From the NCBI GenBank assembly GCA_905215405.1, contig CAJMQE010000059.1:1-23645 (forward strand): 23,645 bases of DNA, given 5' to 3'. Shown one piece after another: positions 15,104 through 23,645 of the stretch. The notes under the pieces were generated by a model. That model saw nothing but the letters and a program-made list of their open reading frames with translations, did no database searches and was not told the DNA's origin. Position 1 is the first letter of the stretch. Every line of letters starts with the position of its first letter. The translations under genes and the position numbers were made by a program. This DNA comes from an uncultured bacterium (GTDB lineage Bacteria > Bacillota > Clostridia > Lachnospirales > Lachnospiraceae).

Positions 15104-16384
15104 ATGAAACAGGAATCTCCATGGAAAAATTGTTTTCTGGGAACAGACAGTACAATGAAAACCAGTTGTGGTGTCAGAAAGAGGATATTCTTTAACAACG
15201 GTGCGACGCCGCTGGTGGCAAAGGTCGTGCAGCAGACAGTTGAAGAGCTGTTTCCGTGCTTTACCTACATGAATGAATCTAATTATAACTCGAAATATAT
15301 TACGGAACAGTATGCGAAAGTAAGAGATACGATTGCTGATTTTGTTGGAGCGGATGTGCAGCGGGATATGATCATATTTACAAGAACTGCCACAGAAGCA
15401 TTGAATATGATGGCTGGAATTGTACAGCAGCTGGAACCGGATGGAATTGTACTTTCGACCTGTATGGAACATATGGCAAATTATCTGCCTTTTAAATTTC
15501 GTATGGAAACGGAACTGATCAGATTGAATGAAGACGGCATGCTGGATCTGGATTATTATGAGTCACTTTTAAAACAATATGGGGGAAAGATAAAACTGGT
15601 CACAGTCACGGCAGCCTCAAATATTACGGGATTTGTGACACCATACCGGGAAATGGCTAGAATTGCCCATCATTACGGAGCAAAAATACTGGTCGATGCA
15701 GTTCAGATGGTTCCCCATAAACCATTTACAATGGGGGATTTTGATGCCGATGATCATATTGATTATATAGTGTTCACAGCTCATAAATGTTATACCGGAC
15801 TTGGTGGAGCAGCCCTGATCGGTCCGAAAGAGGTGCTGGAATCAGATATTCAGCCGATGCTGCTTGGGGCAGGTGTATGTAAGTATACAGATCAGAAACG
15901 AATCATTCTGGATCAGGCACCGGTACGATTTGAAGCCGGGTACCCGGATATTGCCGGAGTAACCTGCTTTGGAAAGATACTGGAATTTATGAAACAGTGT
16001 GATATGCAAAAAATAGCAGCTTACGAGCATCAGCTGAGAGAGTATCTTATGATTGGACTGGAGCAGATCGATGGAGTGCGGATCTATGGACCGAAAGGCC
16101 ATCATGAGACGATTCCATTTGTCGCATTTTCGATTCGTGGTATGACATATCAGCAGATTGGGCAAATCCTCGGATATGACTATGGAATTGCAGTTGCAGC
16201 AGGTGTCAGTGGCGCTGATATTTATGCGGGGATACTGCTGGGGAAGACAGATGAAGAATTATATGAACTTTACAGAAGTGGAAAAGGATATGGCATCGTC
16301 AGAGTCAGCATGGGAATGTTTAATTCCAAATATGAAGTAGAAAAGTTTGTCAGTGTAATCGAAGACCTGAGTTTTGCTTGCTAG
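15104..16384 (+). CDS. Class V aminotransferase-fold PLP enzyme, catalytic cysteine absent
   Basis: PLP-dependent enzyme of the cysteine desulfurase-like class V fold, 426 residues. The N-terminal motif FFNNGATPL (29-37) contacts the cofactor; H123 stacks on PLP (STCMEHMANYLPF), D198 lies in LVDAVQMVPH, and K228 in FTAHKCYTGLGGAAL forms the Schiff base. In desulfurases and close relatives a Cys lies in a loop of the type RAGxxCA. Here the matching loop reads AVAAGVSGADIY, with Ala for Arg and Gly for Cys. So it is probably not a functional cysteine desulfurase; another lyase or transaminase activity is possible. It is a single gene, with a ribosome binding site AGAAGGCG upstream and a strong terminator behind it. 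The substrate is unknown. Confidence 0.85.
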   Translation: MKQESPWKNCFLGTDSTMKTSCGVRKRIFFNNGATPLVAKVVQQTVEELFPCFTYMNESNYNSKYITEQYAKVRDTIADFVGADVQRDMIIFTRTATEALNMMAGIVQQLEPDGIVLSTCMEHMANYLPFKFRMETELIRLNEDGMLDLDYYESLLKQYGGKIKLVTVTAASNITGFVTPYREMARIAHHYGAKILVDAVQMVPHKPFTMGDFDADDHIDYIVFTAHKCYTGLGGAALIGPKEVLESDIQPMLLGAGVCKYTDQKRIILDQAPVRFEAGYPDIAGVTCFGKILEFMKQCDMQKIAAYEHQLREYLMIGLEQIDGVRIYGPKGHHETIPFVAFSIRGMTYQQIGQILGYDYGIAVAAGVSGADIYAGILLGKTDEELYELYRSGKGYGIVRVSMGMFNSKYEVEKFVSVIEDLSFAC

Positions 16385-16447
16385 AAAATGGATGCTTTCT
16401 AAATTGTCTGCCAAATGACCGGACAGATACATACAGATACATATAGA

Positions 16448-16490
16448 ACAGAAGGTTAACGCGTCGAGCGGATAACCTTCTGTTTTTTTT
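16448..16490 (+). terminator. Rho-independent terminator
   Basis: The stem ACAGAAGGTTA (16448-16458) pairs with TAACCTTCTGT (16473-16483), with an inner CGC/GCG pair in the loop. A run of eight T residues follows (16483-16490). It ends the aminotransferase transcript and faces the convergent gene at 16518. Confidence 0.9.
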
Positions 16491-16517
16491 ATCTTTTAGC
16501 ATCTATGCATGAATCAG

Positions 16518-17708
16518 TTATCTGATACAGTCACAGCCGCCATGCCCATGGGATGGTCTTCTGTCACAGCCACCATTCTGACCAAAATCAGGCCTTCTAT
16601 CAGAGCCAGATCCTGGAGTGTTAAAATCAGGACCAGGAGGAACTGGGGCACCGCCGTCGGGTGCATCCTGAGGCCGTGAACCACGAGGCAGATGATAGTG
16701 GAAGGATACATAGTATTTTCCAGATTCGCCATAAGAAGAGTACGTCTGAATGATGAAAAGATCTTCATTTACTCCGGTTCTGGCAGCATAGGAAAATGGA
16801 ATGGTCAGAATTCTGTCTGCAAATACAATATAGGTTGCAAATGCTCCTGTGATAAAGACAGGATTATTATAGATCTGATATTTATTGGATCCATACTGTA
16901 TTGAAACGATTCGTTTATCTGGATAGGAAATGTATGTTTTAGACATAGTTCCTCGGAGTCCATGCTCACAAATATAATCGCTGCCGGATGTAAGCAGTGC
17001 TTCCCGATCCCCATTGAGGATAATGCCGAGTGTGAAGCTCTCAGTACCACCATTTACCCGGGTTACCAGGGACAGGGTGGAAGGTTTTCTAGTAGAGTAG
17101 AGATAGGAATCAGTATCGCTTGTACTGGTATCGGTTCCTGTTTCCGTAATAGTCGTAGTGCCTTCGCCTGCGATAACAGGTCCGGTCAGTGTATTATTAT
17201 AGGATGGAAGCTGGTTGGTTATCCGGAAAGGACTGCCATTTGTGGTAGCCTGCCAGAGCTCAAAGATGTCTGTAGATCCTTTACGGGTTACACCGGAATC
17301 AGAAATGTACATTGTATAGTCTTTTACCGGCTTCATTGCGGAGTCCATGACCTGGATATCGGTAATCTGAATCTGATAATTCAGAACATCCTGGATATCC
17401 GGATTGGTCTGCAGGGTTAAAGAAACGTTGCCAGGAATATTCTGGTATTGTACAACTCCAAATGGAGCACGTGGAAACGTTGGAGAAGTTGCAGCAGTAA
17501 ATGCTGGAATGCTTCCGACTGCCGGGCTGGAAATGGAGGCAGTCATGGAAATTCGGAACTGTAAAGTAAATCCGCCGGGAATTGTATTCTGAACGAGAAC
17601 AGGTTCAGCCGATGGATTAAGAACGAAATTAGGACCGAAGTCGATCCATCCAATAGACTGTACCAGTGTACCAGTGCTTCCCTGAGGTGCATATTGTACC
17701 GAATTCAT
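16518..17708 (-). CDS. Unrecognised protein with Cys/Gly/Arg-rich repeat tail, possible spore-surface protein
   Basis: I do not recognise this 396-residue protein. It starts MNSVQYAPQGSTG with no signal peptide or membrane helix. The body is rich in beta-forming and Thr/Ser residues, with a Thr-rich linker near 180-205 and one internal Cys (SDYICEHG). The last ~58 residues are a low-complexity tail. It is Pro/Gly/Asp-rich, then two DRRP units (DRRPDFGQNGGC and DRRPSHGHGGCDC), giving three C-terminal cysteines and several His/Arg. ATG 17708 is chosen because AAAGGAG is 8 bases upstream; a longer frame to 17831 would run through the promoter. The promoter has a CATATAGTA -10, like mother-cell sporulation sigma sites. 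Together this suggests a cross-linked coat or exosporium component, but that is inference. Confidence 0.75.
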   Translation of the reverse strand: MNSVQYAPQGSTGTLVQSIGWIDFGPNFVLNPSAEPVLVQNTIPGGFTLQFRISMTASISSPAVGSIPAFTAATSPTFPRAPFGVVQYQNIPGNVSLTLQTNPDIQDVLNYQIQITDIQVMDSAMKPVKDYTMYISDSGVTRKGSTDIFELWQATTNGSPFRITNQLPSYNNTLTGPVIAGEGTTTITETGTDTSTSDTDSYLYSTRKPSTLSLVTRVNGGTESFTLGIILNGDREALLTSGSDYICEHGLRGTMSKTYISYPDKRIVSIQYGSNKYQIYNNPVFITGAFATYIVFADRILTIPFSYAARTGVNEDLFIIQTYSSYGESGKYYVSFHYHLPRGSRPQDAPDGGAPVPPGPDFNTPGSGSDRRPDFGQNGGCDRRPSHGHGGCDCIR

Positions 17709-17752
17709 ATAGGTATCTCCTTTCAGACATGAAATGTCAGTTGTTCTAGTAT

Positions 17753-17780
17753 TACTATATGAAAACCGAAAGAATATGAC
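17753..17780 (-). promoter_or_regulatory. Mother-cell-sigma-like promoter (SigE/SigK type)
   Basis: The minus strand reads GTCATATT (17780-17773), 11 bases, then CATATAGTA (17761-17753). CATANNNTA is the SigK -10 pattern, and TCATATT matches the SigE -35 core KMATATT. The spacing is shorter than usual for SigE and no SigK AC -35 is present, so the call is tentative. The -10 lies about 45 bases before the ATG at 17708. Confidence 0.35.
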
Positions 17781-17811
17781 ACTGTCTGAGCAGGATGGAT
17801 TCATTCTCAAT

Positions 17812-17870
17812 AAAAAAATCCACCGAAACACATCATATTATAATATGCATGTGTGTCCAATGGATTTTTT
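17812..17870 (-). terminator. Long palindromic terminator of the distal LCP gene
   Basis: The outer arms AAAAAATCCA (17813-17822) and TGGATTTTTT (17861-17870) enclose ACACAT/ATGTGT arms and a central palindrome CATATTATAATATG. On the minus strand the structure ends in seven T residues, so it terminates the gene ending at 17925. It also separates that gene from the promoter at 17753-17780. Confidence 0.75.
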
Positions 17871-17924
17871 ATTTGTCGTGCTTATTTGTCAATCGATTCC
17901 TATAATTTGTACCATGAAAAAGCT

Positions 17925-19517
17925 TTATTTTGAAGTCAAGCTGCTGACATAGCTGTCTACATCAAATACTTCTCCATTTTCAACTTTATTCATCAGATCC
18001 TTTGCAATATTAACAGTACTGTAATCAGGAAGTACTACAGAACGGTTACCGCCGAAGATCTCGCACTTTTTCGTTGCTGGGGTACCAGTTACACTGTAAG
18101 TCTGTACAGTCCATGGTGTAGAACTGTCAATGGTACCTTTAATCAGAGAGGTGATGGAACTTGCTGACATATTGGTTGAAATCATGCCGGAAACAGAGTC
18201 CAGAACCTGGGTATAACGTGTCAAGATAGCGGATGATGTTGCTTTTGCAATCATGGCTTTGATCGCGATCATCTGGTTTGCACCTCGCTGAAAATCGCCG
18301 TTTTTAAATGTCTGACGTTCACGGCAGAAGGCCAGAGCCTTTTCACCATCACATTCATTTTCTCCGACAACAAAATGATATTTAACTGGTGCAGTATCCG
18401 GAGAAGTAGAGAAATCAACCTCAGAGTTCACGGTTATGCCGCCGAGGGCGTTGATAATATCAACAGTGCCGGTAAAGTTCACTTTTACATAATAATCGAT
18501 CGTTGTACCGTACAGATCGTCAAGTGCCTTGATAGAACCATCAATACCAAATTTACCAGCGTGGGTCAGCTTATCCAGGCCGGTGGTTCCGGTCAAGGAA
18601 TCAATGGTAATATAGTAATCACGAGGTGTAGTGACAAGAAGGATCTGGCGTGTCTTTGGATTGAATGTAGCAATGATATTTACATCATTTCGACCTTCCA
18701 CGCTGATCGTGTTACCATATTCATCATTACCAGCAACATAGATGGTAAATGGTTCGTTATTTACTTTCTTATCTGAAGTAACATTTGAAACCTTGGATTT
18801 TAGCTCAATTGTCTCAATGACTCTCGTATCAGTGTCAAAGTCCGGATAGGTCTCTTCAAATACGGACCGATAGGATTCATTTAAGATAATTGCATTTACT
18901 TTTTTATTATAGAGTCCGTTGATGAGGGAACCCCAGTCATCGTATTCCGACGTCTTGATCGTAGTACCGACTTTCGCATTGATCTTGGTGATTGCTTTAT
19001 CGGTATTGGTCTTGTCCAGAGAAGAATGTATACCGAAGGTGTAGTTCTTAGCGTCGGTAATTGTCTGGGCAGGATCTGAGTTGAGCACAATTACAGAAAT
19101 CTCTTCCGTTTTCGTACTCGATCCGGAAATCGAATCCAGCATGTTATAGGTCTTTGCCAGATAAATGCTGCCCACAAGGGTGACGATCGAAAGCAGGATA
19201 GCCATGACTCGTCCGGACTTGTAGGATTTTGAATACTGTGATACCAGATTATAGGCGGAAATCAGTAGTAAAAGGATTCCTGCGATCAACAGATATTTGT
19301 CTGGGAGTATATTGATATATGCCAGCATTCCAAAGAATACCAGTGTCAGTATAATCTGAATAGCAACGATTGTTAGTCCGATTGCTCTTCTTCTAAGTTT
19401 TTTTTGTCTTTTCCTTAGCTTTGGATTAAGCGATGATGCATGTGCAAACAGGAGCTGACGTTTGTTCATTTTCCTGGACTTGCGGGCATCGGTCTGCGCT
19501 TGTCTTTTTTTTGGCAT
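17925..19517 (-). CDS. LytR-CpsA-Psr (LCP) family protein, three membrane helices
   Basis: LCP proteins transfer undecaprenyl-linked polymers, such as teichoic acid or capsule, to peptidoglycan outside the membrane. From ATG 19517 (530 residues): a Lys/Arg-rich cytosolic start (1-45), three helices (about 45-70, 75-95, 104-122), an extra domain (about 137-245) and the LCP domain (about 255-480). LCP motifs seen are RNDVNII at 276, TTPRDYY with R299/D300, and FCRERQTFKNGDFQRGANQ with R399, D408 and R411. Start 19517 is preferred because AAAGGA at 19529-19534 overlaps the alternative ATG 19529. It has its own promoter and terminator. It is a close paralogue of the next LCP gene, so the pair arose by duplication. 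Confidence 0.92.
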   Translation of the reverse strand: MPKKRQAQTDARKSRKMNKRQLLFAHASSLNPKLRKRQKKLRRRAIGLTIVAIQIILTLVFFGMLAYINILPDKYLLIAGILLLLISAYNLVSQYSKSYKSGRVMAILLSIVTLVGSIYLAKTYNMLDSISGSSTKTEEISVIVLNSDPAQTITDAKNYTFGIHSSLDKTNTDKAITKINAKVGTTIKTSEYDDWGSLINGLYNKKVNAIILNESYRSVFEETYPDFDTDTRVIETIELKSKVSNVTSDKKVNNEPFTIYVAGNDEYGNTISVEGRNDVNIIATFNPKTRQILLVTTPRDYYITIDSLTGTTGLDKLTHAGKFGIDGSIKALDDLYGTTIDYYVKVNFTGTVDIINALGGITVNSEVDFSTSPDTAPVKYHFVVGENECDGEKALAFCRERQTFKNGDFQRGANQMIAIKAMIAKATSSAILTRYTQVLDSVSGMISTNMSASSITSLIKGTIDSSTPWTVQTYSVTGTPATKKCEIFGGNRSVVLPDYSTVNIAKDLMNKVENGEVFDVDSYVSSLTSK

Positions 19518-19551
19518 AATAAGTACCATCCTTTAAAAATATAATATAGCA

Positions 19552-19585
19552 GACATTTATTATAATAGTAAATACCATAAATGTC
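19552..19585. promoter_or_regulatory. Operator-like inverted repeat at the LCP promoter
   Basis: GACATTTAT (19552-19560) and ATAAATGTC (19577-19585) form a perfect 9-bp dyad with a 16-bp gap. One arm overlaps the -10 and the other the -35 of the promoter at 19559-19587. It could be a repressor site. Confidence 0.5.
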
Positions 19586-19587
19586 CA
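19559..19587 (-). promoter_or_regulatory. Promoter of the LCP gene at 17925-19517
   Basis: The minus strand reads TGGACA (19587-19582), a 17-bp spacer and a perfect TATAAT (19564-19559). The start of transcription would be near 19552, leaving a leader of about 35 bases. Confidence 0.75.
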
Positions 19588-19669
19588 ATCTTTTACATGT
19601 GGAATGTGCCATGTATGAAAATAAATAATTCTCAAATATACGAAATAGCGTTTGCAGAATACCAGAAAA

Positions 19670-19759
19670 AATGCTTCCGACACATGGAAAAATACGATTA
19701 TCCTGCATTCTAAATGAAGAAGGCGCTAATCGAAGGTATCTTTCCATGCTGGAAGCATT
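19670..19759 (-). terminator. 90-bp nested hairpin behind the upstream LCP gene
   Basis: The arms AATGCTTCC (19670-19678) and GGAAGCATT (19751-19759) enclose ATGGAAA/TTTCCAT, then ATAC/GTAT, GATTA/TAATC and CATT/AATG pairs, all nested. On the minus strand the hairpin ends in a run of six T residues (19671-19666), so it may terminate the LCP transcript from 21463. It is much larger than a usual terminator, and a structured RNA or a small inverted-repeat element is also possible. Confidence 0.6.
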
Positions 19760-19813
19760 CTACGCCGCATAAGCGGTCTGATGGTATTTATTTATAATGT
19801 AACAATGTCAAAT

Positions 19814-21463
19814 TTAATTCTTCTTTGATGAAGAGGTAGAAGATTGTGTTGATGAACCTGATTTTGTGCTGCTCTGTGTTGTTGTTTCAGCTTCTGTTCC
19901 AGATTCTGTCTCAGTGTTGCCAACGTATTCGTCAACATCAAATACATCGCCATTCTCGATCTTATCAATTAAATCTTTTGCCGTGTTAATAGAAGTTTCA
20001 TCTGGCATGATAACAGACATGTTCTTTAACTGGAAGAAGGAAGAATTTCCTGTTCCAACTTCGCCTGTTACATTGTATGACTGAACGTTCCATTTGCTAT
20101 AATCATTCAGCATATCTTTGATCAGGGAAAGAATTGTATCCTGAGGCATGCTGGTTGCAAAGAATCCTGACACAGAGTCAAGTACGTTGACGTAGTTCGT
20201 CAGAATGGAAGGAGAAGTAGCTTTGTTCATGATAGCTTCAATTGCGATCATCTGATTCAGACCACGCTGATTATCGCCGATTGCAAAAGTCTGACGTTCT
20301 CTGCAGAATGCAAGAGCTTTGGCACCATCACATTCATTTTTACCAACGTCAAAAGTATACTGGATTGGTGAAGTATCATAGCTTGTTGTAAATGCAACTT
20401 TGGAATCAATTGTAATGCCACCAAGCGCATCAATTATATTCATGGTTCCTGTAAAGTTAACCTTAATGTAATAATCGATATTCGTATCATAGAGGCGGCC
20501 CAGTGTTGCCATTGAGGAGTCAACACCAAAGTTACCGGCATGTGTAAGCTTATCGACTGCAACACCGGAAGTAAGAGAATCTACAGGAATGTAGTAATCT
20601 CTAGGTGTAGTGACGAGCAGCATTTGTTTTGTCTTTGGATTAAACGTAGCAATAATATTAACATCATTACGGCCAATCTCAGAAAGCTGATCCCCGTATT
20701 CATCATTACCGGCAATGTATACGGTAAATGGTTCGGTTGTGACATCAGTCCTACTCGTATTTGTAGAAGAAGTCAGATTGCTTTCTATTTCATAAGAATA
20801 AAGAACTCTGGTACGGTCACTGAAATCACTGAATTCTTCTTCAAGCGTACTACGGTAAGCTTCATTTAAGATGATTGCATTGACGTCTTCATCATAGAGC
20901 GCATTAATGAGCGTATCCCAGTCGGAATATGTAATGGAGTGAATATCAGTTGCAAGCTGTGTATTGATCTTCTCCACAATTGCTTCTGAATTTGCTTTAT
21001 CAATAATGGAGTTATAACTAAATACATAATCCTTAGTATCATCCATGCTCTGTGCAGGATCATCATTTAAGACGATGACTGAAACATAATCCTTCTTGGT
21101 TGCGGACTCATCAGTGACCGTATCAAGTACGGACTGTGTCTTTGAAATATAAATACAGCCGAAGATGGCAATGATTCCAAGCAAGACTGCGATTACCTTA
21201 CCAATGATGTGGTAGCGGGTAAATTGATTATAAATACTGAATCCTGTCAGTAATACAATAAATGCGGTTACAATAATAATATGTTTCATCGGGAACATGT
21301 CCAGATTAATGAACATATAAAGGAAAATACAGCAGATAATAACCTGAACTGCGATCAGTGAAAAACCGATAATACGATAGAGCCGGCGGTTCTTCTTATC
21401 CTGCTCGCTCAGATTCAATGAGGATGACGCTGATTCTTCTGAGTTGGAATTTAAATTTGACAT
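19814..21463 (-). CDS. LytR-CpsA-Psr (LCP) family protein, three membrane helices, Ser/Thr tail
   Basis: Second LCP-type cell-wall polymer ligase, probably acting outside the membrane. From ATG 21463 (549 residues): an acidic Ser-rich start (1-25), helices at about 30-54, 60-77 and 87-106, an extra domain (about 125-235) and the LCP domain with IGRNDVNII, TTPRDYYIP and FCRERQTFAIGDNQRGLNQ. It ends in a Ser/Thr-rich low-complexity tail of about 30 residues that the neighbouring paralogue lacks. ATG 21463 is chosen since AAAGG at 21473-21477 is 9 bases upstream; TTG 21472 is too close to it. The N-terminal charge differs from the paralogue (acidic here, basic there), which may mean different cytosolic partners. 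Confidence 0.92.
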   Translation of the reverse strand: MSNLNSNSEESASSSLNLSEQDKKNRRLYRIIGFSLIAVQVIICCIFLYMFINLDMFPMKHIIIVTAFIVLLTGFSIYNQFTRYHIIGKVIAVLLGIIAIFGCIYISKTQSVLDTVTDESATKKDYVSVIVLNDDPAQSMDDTKDYVFSYNSIIDKANSEAIVEKINTQLATDIHSITYSDWDTLINALYDEDVNAIILNEAYRSTLEEEFSDFSDRTRVLYSYEIESNLTSSTNTSRTDVTTEPFTVYIAGNDEYGDQLSEIGRNDVNIIATFNPKTKQMLLVTTPRDYYIPVDSLTSGVAVDKLTHAGNFGVDSSMATLGRLYDTNIDYYIKVNFTGTMNIIDALGGITIDSKVAFTTSYDTSPIQYTFDVGKNECDGAKALAFCRERQTFAIGDNQRGLNQMIAIEAIMNKATSPSILTNYVNVLDSVSGFFATSMPQDTILSLIKDMLNDYSKWNVQSYNVTGEVGTGNSSFFQLKNMSVIMPDETSINTAKDLIDKIENGDVFDVDEYVGNTETESGTEAETTTQSSTKSGSSTQSSTSSSKKN

Positions 21464-21504
21464 ATCGTTCAACCTTTCTGATTAAGTAAAATATTTTAAC
21501 TCTA

Positions 21505-21532
21505 ATTATACTACAAAATGGGGCAAATACAA
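21505..21532 (-). promoter_or_regulatory. Promoter of the LCP gene at 19814-21463
   Basis: The minus strand has TTGTAT (21532-21527), a 16-bp spacer and TATAAT (21510-21505). The leader is about 35 bases. Confidence 0.6.
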
Positions 21533-22076
21533 TAAAAAATTACAATTTTTAACAATATGAAGCAGAAGTTTATGATGAAATTGTAGAGACAAATGTTAAA
21601 TAAGTGTTACAAACCCGAAATAATAGCAAAAGTTTAGGAAACAAATTTGTATATAATATACAGTAACTGAAATGTGTGCTGAAAGTAGGCTTATTAATAT
21701 AATGAAGAAAAAGATGATTTTACTATAGAAAAGTAATATCCAGTGTAGAAACCCTAAGTTTCATAAGAGTGAATGAAAGACGAGAGAAGACATAGGAAGA
21801 GTTGTCAAAAAGGTACAAGCATATGTATGGAATTTTACACAACAAAGTAAAAAAGTGAGCACAAAAATGCTTAACTTAATTAAGAAATAGATGTTATAAA
21901 ATTAACAATCAAAACTACAATTGCCGATTTAGTAGTTTAAATACAAAAAGTGTCAGGCAATTGTCTGACAAAACTTAATATTTTTAATTTAATAATACGC
22001 TCGAGCCCTTTTAACAAATAAAGTAAATTAATAAAATGAATATTTTAATTATATTAGGTATTTCTTACCGATTTAC
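21533..22076. other. Long AT-rich gene-free region upstream of gdhA
   Basis: No credible coding frame on either strand. A plus-strand TATAAT at 21652-21657, with TG just upstream, could be a second promoter but lacks a clear -35. Short hairpins such as GAAAC-CCTAA-GTTTC near 21748 and a CTTAATTAAG palindrome near 21876 are present. Together with the hairpin at 21951-21970 this may be a small RNA or long leader, but no known riboswitch class is recognised. Confidence 0.35.
21951..21970 (+). other. Palindrome / hairpin upstream of gdhA
   Basis: TGTCAGGCAATTGTCTGACA folds into an 8-bp stem (one G-T pair) with an AATT loop, or reads as a 20-bp near-perfect palindrome. The T-rich stretch after it begins 10 or more bases away, so it is a weak terminator. 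A DNA operator is an equal alternative. It lies about 107 bases upstream of the gdhA -35. Confidence 0.5.
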
Positions 22077-22105
22077 TTGCAAATAGGGATTGTATTTTGT
22101 ATAAT
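22077..22105 (+). promoter_or_regulatory. gdhA promoter (SigA-type)
   Basis: TTGCAA (22077-22082), a 17-bp spacer and a perfect TATAAT (22100-22105). The leader is about 50 bases and carries a small AGCC-GACA-GGCT hairpin and the ribosome binding site AAAGGAG (22144-22150). Confidence 0.8.
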
Positions 22106-22161
22106 ATTTTGTGGGTAAAGATAGCCGACAGGCTTAAAAAAGTAAAGGAGTTAAAAAGGTT

Positions 22162-23496
<1,335 letters not shown>

Positions 23497-23614
23497 TTCC
23501 TGTTATTAGAAAAATAGAAATAGTATTTTGTGAGAAATGCTAAAAAAATGGATCTTTTGATTCAGATAAGAAAACACAGTCCGGTTTCCCCCCAATGGCA
23601 TTAAGTTAAGAAAG

Positions 23615-23645
23615 TCTCACATCACAGAAAATGTGGTGTGGGATT
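23615..23645 (+). terminator. gdhA terminator, cut by the window edge
   Basis: TCTCACATCACA (23615-23626) pairs over 12 bp, with two G-U pairs, with TGTGGTGTGGGA (23632-23643) around a GAAAA loop. The A-rich AAGAAAG before it and the TT at the window end suggest a T run beyond the edge. Confidence 0.7.

Noticed and set aside
15065..15472. 135-residue minus-strand frame opposite the aminotransferase start
   Set aside because: It is a shadow of a well-supported coding frame and has no family-like motifs.
17709..17831. 41-residue N-terminal extension of the Cys-tailed protein
   Set aside because: It overlaps the promoter elements and the AAAGGAG site, and ATG 17708 has ideal spacing.
18375..18776. 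133-residue plus-strand frame inside the LCP gene
   Set aside because: Antisense shadow of the conserved LCP domain; a similar shadow appears at 20540-20869 in the paralogue.
21652..21970. Known riboswitch or 6S-type RNA upstream of gdhA
   Set aside because: No conserved core of a known class could be recognised by eye; kept only as an unexplained region.

Overview
The window looks like a chromosomal segment of an anaerobic, probably spore-forming Firmicute, most likely a Lachnospiraceae-type Clostridium relative. This is inferred from the AT-rich composition, strong AGGAGG-type ribosome binding sites, a Csp-like subtilase, an NADP-type GdhA, a CpsBCD phosphoregulatory set and tandem LytR-CpsA-Psr proteins. 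No species is claimed. I see no rRNA, tRNA, insertion sequence, phage gene or CRISPR array.

Layout, left to right. 1-562: no protein gene; a long hairpin, an intrinsic terminator, a 35-bp tandem repeat and the clpX promoter. 563-3831: clpX with an unusual Met-rich linker, then a Csp-like S8 protease whose last ~32 codons are cut off by one extra G in a G5 run. 3832-4162: a tandem repeat. 4163-4978: a Cof-type HAD phosphatase. 5205-5504: a small unknown gene ending in a strong terminator. 5702-8030: cpsB-cpsC-cpsD (PHP tyrosine phosphatase, Wzz-like adaptor, BY-kinase) behind a promoter with an operator-like dyad. No glycosyltransferase, flippase or polymerase follows. Instead a purine-rich ~15-bp minisatellite starts at the cpsD stop. 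8350-10053: a NUDIX domain fused to an RlmD-type rRNA methyltransferase.

10067-14664 is a self-contained regulatory and transport unit. A histidine kinase and an OmpR-type regulator run leftward; two ABC ATPases and one permease run rightward. The 175-bp divergent control region carries two near-identical 17-bp boxes in inverted orientation. Their centres are 63 bp apart, and each lies exactly 10 bp from a -10 hexamer. The regulator therefore probably controls both itself and the transporter. An eight-copy 23-bp minisatellite follows the permease.

15104-16384 is a class V aminotransferase-fold enzyme that lacks the usual cysteine. 16518-17708 (minus) is an unrecognised protein with a Cys/Gly/Arg-rich repeat tail and a mother-cell-sigma-like promoter. 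17925-21463 (minus) holds two paralogous LCP proteins, each with its own promoter and terminator-like palindrome. The window closes with gdhA, a highly expressed-looking gene behind a ~600-bp upstream region, and its terminator at the right edge.

The main theme is envelope biology: the cps kinase/phosphatase module, two cell-wall polymer ligases and a stress-type two-component/ABC unit. Possible spore functions are the Csp-like protease and the Cys-tailed protein. The two most striking features are the symmetric divergent regulator site and four unrelated intergenic minisatellites, three of which sit just behind genes that have no visible intrinsic terminator.
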